A DNA stretch of 64,000 nucleotides from an uncultured Bacteroides sp. GTDB lineage: Bacteria > Bacteroidota > Bacteroidia > Bacteroidales > Bacteroidaceae. Made by a program: the position numbers and the translations under genes. The notes under the pieces were generated by a model, which saw only the letters and a list, made by a program, of their open reading frames with translations, had not been told where the DNA came from and did no database searches. The stretch is from contig CASFPE010000003.1 in NCBI GenBank assembly GCA_949296575.1, positions 62,001 to 126,000 of the forward strand, given 5' to 3'. Positions 54,029-62,515 of the stretch are shown here, piece after piece (the first letter of the stretch is position 1; every line of letters begins with the position of its first letter).

Positions 54029-57000
54029 ATGAGAAAACTGGTTTTATTATTCAGCATTTTTGTTTTAGGCCAATTGGCGCATGCGGATGATGCGGGAAGA
54101 TTGAAAGTCAATCTCAATGCCGATTGGAAATTTGCAAAAGGCATATTGACGAACGATCCTGCTTTGACAAATTATGCAGATGGCAGTTGGGAAATTGTGG
54201 ATATTCCCCATTGTTGGAACTCTACAGATGCGCAAGATGGAGGAAATAACTATTCACGCACAATTGGCTGGTACAGGAAGAATATTTCATGGGATGCTTC
54301 TTATGAGGGCAAGAATTTGTATATCGAGTTTTTGGGCGCGTGCTTGCAGGCGGAATGTTTTGTGAATGGCGAATCAGTGGGCATTCATAAGGGAGGTTAT
54401 ACAGCTTTTCGCTTTGACATTACTTCAAAGATGAAGCAGGGGGACAATGTGATTGCCGTGAAAGTAGACAACCGGCAGTCGGAAGAAATTGCGCCTCTTG
54501 GAGGGGACTTTTCAGTTTTAGGAGGCATATACAGGAATGTGTCCCTGATTGTGGCCAATCCTGTGCATGTGGATTTGATGGACAATGGGGCTTCCGGCCT
54601 TTATTTGACTCCTACGGATGTGGGCAAGGAGAATGCGAACTTGGAGATACGCTCCAATATTGTGAACAATTCGCCAGAGCCGAAGTCGGTAACGGTTTAT
54701 GGAATTATCCGTAATCCGGACACTTTTGAGGCAATACCGAATGTGCCTAATCCGAATTTTAACGCCGATGCAATGTGTCCAGGCGGAAATCCAATCCAAA
54801 CTGTAAGCAAAGAAATTGTGATAGGAGCCGGTGAATCATATTCGTTTAAAGAAAGCATAGCGGTTACGAATCCGCATTTGTGGAACGGCAAGAAAGACCC
54901 TTATCGTTATATCGTTGATTTGAAAATCTATGAAGGTGATAATTTGATTGATTCTGTGTCTGATTATGTTGGGTTCAGATATTATTCAGTCACCAAAGAA
55001 GGCTTCTTCTTGAATGGGGAACTGTATCCGTTGCGGGGTGTAGGGAAGCATCAGGATCAATACGACAAAGGGTATGCTGTCACGCATGAGGACATGAATA
55101 ATGATTTTTGCATCATCTATGAGATGGGTGCAAATGCAATCCGTCTTGCGCATTATCCTCACGATCCTTATATGTACGAACTGTGTGATCGCTATGGTTT
55201 GGCTGTTTGGACAGAGATACCATTGGTGGATCGTCCGGGGGTGGCTGAAACTTTCAATGAAGTAACAAAAGGCCAATTGAAGGAATTAATACGTCAACGT
55301 TATAATAACCCGTCCGTTTTCTTTTGGGGGTTGCAGAATGAGATCCGGGAACAGCACGATGAGCAGATGAGAACGTTGATGAAAGAACTGGATGATTTGG
55401 CGCAGCAAGAAGACCCGTCCCGCTTGACTGTCCAGGCAACAAACCATAACACGGCACGCAATTGGGATTCGGATGTTTTTGCCTGGAATTATTATCCGGG
55501 ATGGTATGTGCAGAATCCTTTGTTCAGCACTAAATTAGATAGTTTTAAAGATGAGGCGCGTCCCACGGCACTTTCAGAATATGGGGCAGGCGGGAGCATT
55601 TATCATCATGAAATTAATCCGGCAAAGCCTGTGACCAATGGAGGGAAATTCCATCCAGAGGAATACCAGAACAAGGTGCATGAACAGGCCATCATTGACA
55701 TTTCGACTCGCGATTTCGTATGGGGTACTTTCTTGTGGAACATATTTGATTTTGCTTCCGATGGACGGAACGAGGGCGACCAGCCTGGAACAAATGACAA
55801 AGGGTTGGTGACTTATGACCGTAAGATTAAAAAAGATAGTTATTATGTGTACAAAGCGAATTGGAGTAATGATCCTTTTGTGTATATAACAAGCCGGAGA
55901 TATACGGAGCGTGAAGAACTGGTAACGCCCGTTACTGTTTATTCCAACTGCGAATCCGTTGAATTATTCATTAACGGAGTGTCCCAAGGAAAGAAAATGG
56001 CAGAAGATGTCCAATGCGGAATATTCAAATGGGATAATATGAATCTGCAATTCGGCATTGATAATAAGGTGAAAGTTGTGGGCATGAAGGACGGGAAAGA
56101 ATATTCGGACGAAGTGTCGTGGAAGAAAAGAACAGGAACCACAACGGAACTCCAATCTGATGAATTAATTATAGATACAGAAAACAAGCGGATTATTCTT
56201 AAAGAAGATATTCCGGTGCAAGAGATTGGCGAATATTTGCAAGGAGTGGATGGGGCAACATTCGTCATTGTTGAATCAGATGGTGAGACCATTGTGGCAG
56301 ACGGATTCATAACTGTTGGGATGAAAGTCATTGTAACTTCAGAGGATAAGCAGAACACGGCAGTATATGAGTTCGTTCCCGGGCATATTGCTTTAAACAA
56401 GTTTGTCTCCACCGATTCGGAGCAGGTTAATGAGAATAATTTGGCGCGTTATGCTGTCGATGGACGTTATTCAACGCGATGGGCTGCGAAAGACGCGAAA
56501 CCGCATTGGATTGAAATAGATTTAGGGAAAGAGTATTTCCTGAATAAGGCAACGGTTATTTGGTATAATCCCAATGGAACGAGAACTTATCAATATTATA
56601 TTCAGTCAACGAATGACAAGAATGAATACGTTACATTGGTTGACCGTTCTGCAAATAATTTGTCAGATGCAGTGTCCGACGATTTGGAGGGAAAGAGCAG
56701 ATATGTAAAAATCGATGTCTTGGGTGGTAATGGTTCTACGGCATACCCTTCGTTGTATGAAGTTGAGATTTACGGATGGATGATTGGGTCGGATGAATAT
56801 GTGATTGATTTCGATGAAAACGAGATACAGATACCGAACACGGAGGAGAATGTGCAAAACCTTACAACGGATAAATTTTTGGGAAATATATCGTTTGACG
56901 GCAATTTGTCGTATGCCCTCAATAGCATGTCGTATTTCATTCAAGAAAATGATGAACTTGTCATCACGGATTATTTAGGGAAAGAGACCAAGTTTAAATG

Positions 57001-57268
57001 CGTGTTTGTGGACGATTTGACTTCCGTAGATGCGCTGGAGCGAAAGATGCCTTTTAGAGTCACGAGCCGGGAGCATGAATTGCACATTGAAATAATGGAT
57101 TGTACAGAACCTTTAAAATTGGAAATCTCAGATTTGTTGGGTCGTGTCCTTGTGTCGGAACAAGTTGCAGGCAAAAACTATACATGCCGCTTGGACAGCG
57201 GGCTTTATGTGGTCTGTTTGTCAGGAGGTCATTTGAAGAATGAAGCTATTAAATGTTTAATCAAATAA
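54029..57268 (+). CDS. GH2 family glycosidase with F5/8-type CBM and T9SS sorting domain
   Basis: 1079-residue secreted exo-glycosidase (beta-galactosidase, beta-mannosidase or beta-glucuronidase type). Signal peptide 1-19; N-terminal sugar-binding sandwich (LNADWKFAKG, VDIPHCWN, ECFVNGESVG); TIM barrel about 315-600 with acid/base Glu438 (GLQNEIREQ) and nucleophile Glu517 (ALSEYGAGG). A DUF4982-like sandwich (about 605-705), a DUF5018-like stretch (710-795), an F5/8 type C domain (795-915, ARYAVDGRYSTRWAA) and a T9SS-like C-terminus (to CLIK) follow. The PUL context suggests beta-mannoside or beta-galactoside removal from side chains. Confidence 0.88.
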   Translation: MRKLVLLFSIFVLGQLAHADDAGRLKVNLNADWKFAKGILTNDPALTNYADGSWEIVDIPHCWNSTDAQDGGNNYSRTIGWYRKNISWDASYEGKNLYIEFLGACLQAECFVNGESVGIHKGGYTAFRFDITSKMKQGDNVIAVKVDNRQSEEIAPLGGDFSVLGGIYRNVSLIVANPVHVDLMDNGASGLYLTPTDVGKENANLEIRSNIVNNSPEPKSVTVYGIIRNPDTFEAIPNVPNPNFNADAMCPGGNPIQTVSKEIVIGAGESYSFKESIAVTNPHLWNGKKDPYRYIVDLKIYEGDNLIDSVSDYVGFRYYSVTKEGFFLNGELYPLRGVGKHQDQYDKGYAVTHEDMNNDFCIIYEMGANAIRLAHYPHDPYMYELCDRYGLAVWTEIPLVDRPGVAETFNEVTKGQLKELIRQRYNNPSVFFWGLQNEIREQHDEQMRTLMKELDDLAQQEDPSRLTVQATNHNTARNWDSDVFAWNYYPGWYVQNPLFSTKLDSFKDEARPTALSEYGAGGSIYHHEINPAKPVTNGGKFHPEEYQNKVHEQAIIDISTRDFVWGTFLWNIFDFASDGRNEGDQPGTNDKGLVTYDRKIKKDSYYVYKANWSNDPFVYITSRRYTEREELVTPVTVYSNCESVELFINGVSQGKKMAEDVQCGIFKWDNMNLQFGIDNKVKVVGMKDGKEYSDEVSWKKRTGTTTELQSDELIIDTENKRIILKEDIPVQEIGEYLQGVDGATFVIVESDGETIVADGFITVGMKVIVTSEDKQNTAVYEFVPGHIALNKFVSTDSEQVNENNLARYAVDGRYSTRWAAKDAKPHWIEIDLGKEYFLNKATVIWYNPNGTRTYQYYIQSTNDKNEYVTLVDRSANNLSDAVSDDLEGKSRYVKIDVLGGNGSTAYPSLYEVEIYGWMIGSDEYVIDFDENEIQIPNTEENVQNLTTDKFLGNISFDGNLSYALNSMSYFIQENDELVITDYLGKETKFKCVFVDDLTSVDALERKMPFRVTSREHELHIEIMDCTEPLKLEISDLLGRVLVSEQVAGKNYTCRLDSGLYVVCLSGGHLKNEAIKCLIK

Positions 57269-57279
57269 TGTTTTAAACC

Positions 57280-59589
57280 ATGAAGAACTATTTATTTTTA
57301 TTGGCATTCCTTTTTGTGAGTGCAACTGTTTTTGCCGTTCCTCAAGGAGATGGCAGTGTTGATAATCCTTATTTGGTGACGGATGCTTCAGAACTGAATG
57401 AAATCCGTAATCATCCCGATGCGCATTACCGTTTGATGAATGACATCGATTTGGGGGACTGGCTTGCAGAGAACTCTCCCGAAGAAGGTTGGGAACCCAT
57501 CAATGGCTTCACGGGTTCTTTGGACGGCAACGGTTTTGCCGTTTCAGGTTTCTGGATTAACCGTCCTTCCACCGACAAGGTGGGTTTGTTCGGCAGCATC
57601 TCTGGCGGCACAATCAAGCGTTTGGGCTTGTTGATGGCAGACGGGAAAGGCGTTGTCGGCAACAACAACGTCGGTGCTTTTGTAGGGCACACTCCTTATT
57701 CCACATCGGCCATCACCATTGAAGAATGCTTTGTTTCGGGCGGTACGGTGGAAGCCAAAGGTTCTGCGGCAGGCGGCATCTTGGGATATACATCCACGAA
57801 CAGCGTGGCTTTCAACATTGTGAACTGTTATGTGTCAGGCACGACGGTGATTGGTGCGGATGGAGCAGGGGGCATTGTCGGCACGGCCTATCGTAGCATT
57901 GATGTGGAGAACTGTTACAGTACAGGCATTGTGAAGTCGGCAAACAACGACAAGTCGGCAGGCGGCATTGTGGGAGGCACGAATGATCAAAGCAACGTAT
58001 ACACGGTAAAAAACTGTATTGCTTTGAGTGCAGAAATTCAGTCTGCAAAATCAGCAGGCCGTATTGTGGGTTGGATAAAGAACGCCGACAAAACAGTGCT
58101 TTCCAATAATTATGCATTTGCTGGGACATTGGTGGATGGTGCGACGGTATCAGGCACGGCAACAGACAACAACGGTCTGGACAAGACCAAAGAAGAAGTG
58201 AATGAACAGGCAACCTATGAATCTTTGGGTTGGGCTTTTGGCGACGAAGGCATTTGGGTGATGGGCAATGGCGAATATGCTTTGCCGGTATTGAAGAATA
58301 TTTCTATGGATAAGCAACCAACTGTAATGCCGGAATATTTGGAAGTGGAGAAAGAACCGGGCAGTGTGGGTAATCCTTATTTAGTGATAACTGCTTCTGA
58401 ATTGAATGATATTCGCAATAATCCTGCTGCGCATTACCGTTTGATGAATGACATTGATTTGGCTGATTGGCTTGCTGAAAACTCGCCAGAAGAAGGTTGG
58501 GAACCGATTAATGATTTCACAGGTTCTTTGGACGGCAATGGTTTTGTTATTTCGGGCATTTGGATTAACCGTCCTTCTACGGACAAAGTGGGTCTGTTTG
58601 GCAGTATTTCCGGTGGTGTCATTAAACGGTTGGGCTTATTGATAGCAGAAGGGAAAAACATAGTGGGCAACAATTATGTTGGTGGCATTGCAGGCCATAC
58701 GCCTTATACGACATCGGCTATTTCCATTGAAGAATGTTTCGTGGCTGGTGGAACGATTGAAGCAAAAGCTACTGCCGCAGGTGCGATATTGGCATATACC
58801 TCAACAAATAGCGTGACGGTGAATATTCGTAATTGTTATGTGGCAGGCACAACGGTGATAGGCGCGGATGGTGCAGGCGGTGTGACAGGTACTGCTTATC
58901 GGAGCATAAATATCGAAAATTGTTATGCTACCGGCATCGTGAAATCCACGAATAATGATAAGTCGGCAGGAGGAATTATTGGCGGCGTGAATGATCAGGG
59001 AAAAGAATATATCGTGAAGAACTGTATTGCTTTGAATCCTGCGATTCAGTCAGCAAAGTCGGCAGGTCGTATTGTCGGTTGGGTGAAAACAGCAGACAAG
59101 ACTACACTTTCCAACAATTATGCTTTTGCAGGAATGCTAGTGGATGGTGCAACTGTATCCGGCTCTGCAACAGATAATAATGGGTTAGACAAAAATGAAG
59201 AAGAAGTAGCTGATGCGGCAACGTATGTTTCTTTAGGTTGGAATTTTGAAGATGAAGGCATTTGGGTGATGGGCAATGGCGAATATGCTTTGCCGGTATT
59301 GAAGAATATTTCTATGGATAAGCAACCAACTGTAATGCCGGAACATTTGCAAGAACCTTCTGTGCAAATTGCGGAAGAAGTAGCATCTGCTTTGCTTGTG
59401 TATCCTACCGTGACGGATGGCATGGTGTTTATTGCCAATAAGCCATCTTCTTCAAAGGCTTTTGTTTATGATTTGTCCGGGAACATAATGATGCAGTCTG
59501 AAACGTCAACTTTGAACCTTTCTTCTTTGGCGGATGGCATTTATTTGGTAAAAGTGGATGGCAAGGTTGTTAAAGTGCAAAAGAGATAA
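57280..59589 (+). CDS. tandem two-copy GLUG-module protein with T9SS sorting domain
   Basis: 769-residue secreted protein: signal peptide (1-20), two GLUG-type modules (about 24-346 and 360-684) and a T9SS-type C-terminal domain (about 695-769; FVYDLSGNIMMQSE, DGIYLVKVDGK, KVQKR). Each module runs from a GSVDNPYLV-like start to GIWVMGNGEYALPVLKNIS. The modules are very similar in protein sequence, but the first is encoded by more GC-rich DNA than the second. The first is nearly identical in DNA to the module of the GH105 gene. There is no catalytic signature; candidate carbohydrate-binding or scaffold protein. It starts 12 bp after the GH2 stop. Confidence 0.82.
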   Translation: MKNYLFLLAFLFVSATVFAVPQGDGSVDNPYLVTDASELNEIRNHPDAHYRLMNDIDLGDWLAENSPEEGWEPINGFTGSLDGNGFAVSGFWINRPSTDKVGLFGSISGGTIKRLGLLMADGKGVVGNNNVGAFVGHTPYSTSAITIEECFVSGGTVEAKGSAAGGILGYTSTNSVAFNIVNCYVSGTTVIGADGAGGIVGTAYRSIDVENCYSTGIVKSANNDKSAGGIVGGTNDQSNVYTVKNCIALSAEIQSAKSAGRIVGWIKNADKTVLSNNYAFAGTLVDGATVSGTATDNNGLDKTKEEVNEQATYESLGWAFGDEGIWVMGNGEYALPVLKNISMDKQPTVMPEYLEVEKEPGSVGNPYLVITASELNDIRNNPAAHYRLMNDIDLADWLAENSPEEGWEPINDFTGSLDGNGFVISGIWINRPSTDKVGLFGSISGGVIKRLGLLIAEGKNIVGNNYVGGIAGHTPYTTSAISIEECFVAGGTIEAKATAAGAILAYTSTNSVTVNIRNCYVAGTTVIGADGAGGVTGTAYRSINIENCYATGIVKSTNNDKSAGGIIGGVNDQGKEYIVKNCIALNPAIQSAKSAGRIVGWVKTADKTTLSNNYAFAGMLVDGATVSGSATDNNGLDKNEEEVADAATYVSLGWNFEDEGIWVMGNGEYALPVLKNISMDKQPTVMPEHLQEPSVQIAEEVASALLVYPTVTDGMVFIANKPSSSKAFVYDLSGNIMMQSETSTLNLSSLADGIYLVKVDGKVVKVQKR
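57352..57926 (+). repeat. long direct repeat, copy 1 (GLUG module)
   Basis: It aligns without gaps to 61269-61843 (offset 3917) with about twenty mismatches by eye. It lies inside the first module of the 57280 gene. Confidence 0.85.
58246..58335 (+). repeat. 90-bp exact direct repeat, copy 1
   Basis: Identical to 59254-59343. It encodes the module end (EGIWVMGNGEYALPVLKNIS...) in the two-module GLUG protein. Confidence 0.9.
59254..59343 (+). repeat. 90-bp exact direct repeat, copy 2
   Basis: Identical to 58246-58335; marks the end of the second GLUG module. A similar but not identical stretch ends the module of the GH105 gene near 62165-62250. Confidence 0.9.
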
Positions 59590-59604
59590 GTTGTAGTTTA
59601 TTAT

Positions 59605-59669
59605 GAAGTTCATTTTAGGGAGAACAGTACATGGTTTGATTGTTCTGCCTGAAATGGACTTCTTTTGTT
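59605..59669 (+). terminator. long stem-loop/terminator between the GLUG and GH105 genes
   Basis: Outer arms 59605-59619 and 59648-59662 pair over 15 positions (two G-T wobbles), with an inner agaac/gttct helix, followed by ttttgtt (59663-59669). The GH105 start codon is only 15 bp beyond. A 22-codon frame (59603-59671) covers the same bases. Confidence 0.7.
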
Positions 59670-59684
59670 AAAAGCAGGAATATT

Positions 59685-62495
59685 ATGAAGACAACAATGT
59701 TGACATTGCTTTTGGTTTGTGTTACGGCCTTGAACGTAAGTGCAATGGGAACCGTCCAAAAGTCAGGAACGTTGGAGAATGAAGGTGATAATCAACCCGT
59801 ATTGACCAAATTGGATGTTGCCACGCAGATGAAAAAGGTGAACGACTATTACATGGCGAGGCATCAAAGTCCTGGAAACAGTTGGGTCACTTCCGCTTAT
59901 TTTGTGGGTTGCATGAAGTTTTATAATCTATATCCGGAACAGCGAGTACTGGATTACATGAACGCTTGGGCTGAAAAGCATAAATGGAGTTTGGGAACGA
60001 ATGCTGACAAGCATGGTGCTGATGGGCAAGTCTGCGGGCAGACTTATATTGACCTTTATGTGTTGGACGGGAAACAAGATGACAATAAAATCAATGCAAT
60101 AAAATCATGTATGGATGATTTGGTCGCTCATCCTTCAGAGTCGATGGATGATTGGTGGTGGGCAGATTCCTATTTTATGGCTATGCCCATTTTTGCCAAG
60201 CTGGGTGCTTTGTATGATGACGATGCTTATTTCAAGCAGATGCATGACATGCAGGAATATTCCATGAACCGTTGGAAGCTGTATAGTGAAACAGACCATT
60301 TCTGGTATCGTGACAGTACTCAAGTATTTGGGAAAGCAGAAAGCCCTAACGGCAAGCCTGTTTATTGGTCGAGGGCAAACGGATGGGCTATCGCTGCATT
60401 TGCATTGGCGATGGATTATTTGCCGGATGACAGCCCTTATCGTGTGAAATACGTTCAATTAATGCAAGAAATGGCCGAATCATTGCGTAATGTGCAGCGT
60501 GAAGATGGATTCTGGAACAGAAACTTGGGTGACGACCAACATCTTCCGGGGCCGGAAACAAGCGGCACGGCATTGTTTGCTTATGGCATAGCATGGGGGA
60601 TTAATCATGGTATATTGGATGGAGCAACTTATCGCCCGGTTGTGGAGAAAGCGTGGAATGGCTTGGTGGATATTGCAGTTCGGGAAGATGGCTTGTTGGG
60701 TTATGTCCAAGGACCGGGTTTCAAGCCTGAATCGAATTATCCATTGGATGAAAACACTTCTTATGACTATGGGGTTGGTGCTTTTTTGTTAGCAGGGAGT
60801 GAGGTGATTGAAATAGCAGAAGGAGATATGCCTGAGTTAGGTGATTTGCCTGAACGGTTCGATGAAGAAGAAATCAATATGGAGGTGACTGCCAGTGCAT
60901 CGGAAAATTCATCTCGGACTCCGGATAAAACATTGGACCGTGATTTCTCAACTCGTTGGTCTGCCGAAGGAGAACAATGGATTAAATACGATTTGTTGGA
61001 ATCTAAAATAGTGAGTGCTGTGGAATTGGCTTTTTGGGACGGCCATAAAAGGAAGTTTTATTTTTCGATAGAATTGTCTGAAGATGATGAGAACTGGCAG
61101 GAAGTATTTGATGGTGAATCGAGCGGGACGGTGGATAATGATTGGGAGAAGTTTTCTTTTGCTCCTTCTAAGGCACGCTATGTGAAAATCAATGGGCGCG
61201 GCAATAGCAGCAACCGCTGGAACAGTATCTTGGAGACGAGGATTCATGCCGAGAAAATACCTCCTTTAGGCAGTGTAGACAATCCTTATTTAGTGACGGA
61301 TGCTTCAGAACTGAATGAAATCCGTAATCATCCCGATGCGCATTACCGTTTGATGAATGACATCGATTTGGAGGATTGGCTTGCAGAGAATTCTCCCGAA
61401 GAAGGTTGGGAACCCATCAATGGTTTCACGGGTTCTTTGGACGGCAACGGTTTTGCCGTTTCAGGTTTCTGGATTAACCGTCCTTCCACCGACAAGGTGG
61501 GTTTGTTCGGCAGCATATCCGGCGGCACCATCAAGTGTTTGGGCTTGTTGATAGCAGAAGGTAAAGGGGTTGTCGGCAACAACAACGTCGGTGCTTTTGT
61601 AGGGCACACTCCTTATTCCACATCGGCCATCACCATTGAAGAATGCTTTGTTTCGGGCGGCACGGTGGAAGCCAAAGGTTCTGCGGCAGGCGGCATCTTG
61701 GGATATACTTCCACGAACAGCGTGGCTTTCAACATTGTGAACTGTTATGTTTCAGGCACGACGGTGATTGGTGCGGATGGAGCAGGCGGCATTGTCGGCA
61801 CGGCCTACCGTAGCATTGATGTGGAGAACTGTTACAGTACAGGTATCGTGAAATCAGCGAACAATAACAAGTCAGCGGGCGGTATTGCGGGCGGAACAAA
61901 TGCTTTGAGCGATTCTTATGTGATACAGAATTGTGTTGCATTAAATTCAGAAATTCAGTCTGCGAAGTCAGCAGGCCGTATTGTGGGTTGGATGAAAAGC
62001 GAGGAGAAAGCAAAACTTTCCAATAACTATGCATTTGCCGGGACATTGGTGGATGGTGCAACGTTGTCAGGCACGGCAACAGACAACAATGGCCTGGACA
62101 AGACCAAAGAAGAAGTGAATGCGCAGGCAACTTATGAATCTTTGGGTTGGACTTTTGGCGACGAAGGCATTTGGGTGATGGGCAATGGCGAGTATGCTTT
62201 GCCGGTATTGAAGAATGTTTCTATGGGGAAACAGCCGATTGTGATGCCGGAACATTTGGATGTGAAGGATTCTTCGATGAATACTTTAGAAAGTTCTTTG
62301 TTGGTTTATCCGACAGTGACCGATAATAGAATATTCATTTGCAATAAACCGTTGCATTCAAAGGTGTTTGTGTATAGCTTGTCGGGATGTTTGGTGATGC
62401 AATCCGAGGCATCGGTCCTGAACCTTTCTTCTTTGCCTGAAGGCGTTTATTTGATAAAGGTAAACGATGAGATTGTAAAGATACAGAAGCAATAA
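59685..62495 (+). CDS. GH105 unsaturated uronyl hydrolase with F5/8 CBM, GLUG module and T9SS domain
   Basis: 936 residues from the ATG at 59685; the longer frame from a TTG overlaps the hairpin and lacks a signal peptide. Signal peptide to about residue 20; (alpha/alpha)6 GH105 domain (about 40-385) with the family motif WWWADSYFMAMP, YWSRANGWAIAAFA and GPETSGTALFAYGIAWGI. Then an F5/8 type C-like domain (about 396-523), a GLUG module (about 529-855) and a T9SS-type C-terminus (862-936). It hydrolyses 4,5-unsaturated glucuronyl or galacturonyl ends made by polysaccharide lyases, consistent with the PL8 gene that follows 20 bp later. Confidence 0.9.
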   Translation: MKTTMLTLLLVCVTALNVSAMGTVQKSGTLENEGDNQPVLTKLDVATQMKKVNDYYMARHQSPGNSWVTSAYFVGCMKFYNLYPEQRVLDYMNAWAEKHKWSLGTNADKHGADGQVCGQTYIDLYVLDGKQDDNKINAIKSCMDDLVAHPSESMDDWWWADSYFMAMPIFAKLGALYDDDAYFKQMHDMQEYSMNRWKLYSETDHFWYRDSTQVFGKAESPNGKPVYWSRANGWAIAAFALAMDYLPDDSPYRVKYVQLMQEMAESLRNVQREDGFWNRNLGDDQHLPGPETSGTALFAYGIAWGINHGILDGATYRPVVEKAWNGLVDIAVREDGLLGYVQGPGFKPESNYPLDENTSYDYGVGAFLLAGSEVIEIAEGDMPELGDLPERFDEEEINMEVTASASENSSRTPDKTLDRDFSTRWSAEGEQWIKYDLLESKIVSAVELAFWDGHKRKFYFSIELSEDDENWQEVFDGESSGTVDNDWEKFSFAPSKARYVKINGRGNSSNRWNSILETRIHAEKIPPLGSVDNPYLVTDASELNEIRNHPDAHYRLMNDIDLEDWLAENSPEEGWEPINGFTGSLDGNGFAVSGFWINRPSTDKVGLFGSISGGTIKCLGLLIAEGKGVVGNNNVGAFVGHTPYSTSAITIEECFVSGGTVEAKGSAAGGILGYTSTNSVAFNIVNCYVSGTTVIGADGAGGIVGTAYRSIDVENCYSTGIVKSANNNKSAGGIAGGTNALSDSYVIQNCVALNSEIQSAKSAGRIVGWMKSEEKAKLSNNYAFAGTLVDGATLSGTATDNNGLDKTKEEVNAQATYESLGWTFGDEGIWVMGNGEYALPVLKNVSMGKQPIVMPEHLDVKDSSMNTLESSLLVYPTVTDNRIFICNKPLHSKVFVYSLSGCLVMQSEASVLNLSSLPEGVYLIKVNDEIVKIQKQ
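61269..61843 (+). repeat. long direct repeat, copy 2 (GLUG module in GH105 gene)
   Basis: Gap-free match to 57352-57926. Similarity drops abruptly after about 61843, suggesting the boundary of a recent duplication or gene conversion tract. Confidence 0.85.
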
Positions 62496-62515
62496 ATCCT
62501 TTAAACTTATTGGGC

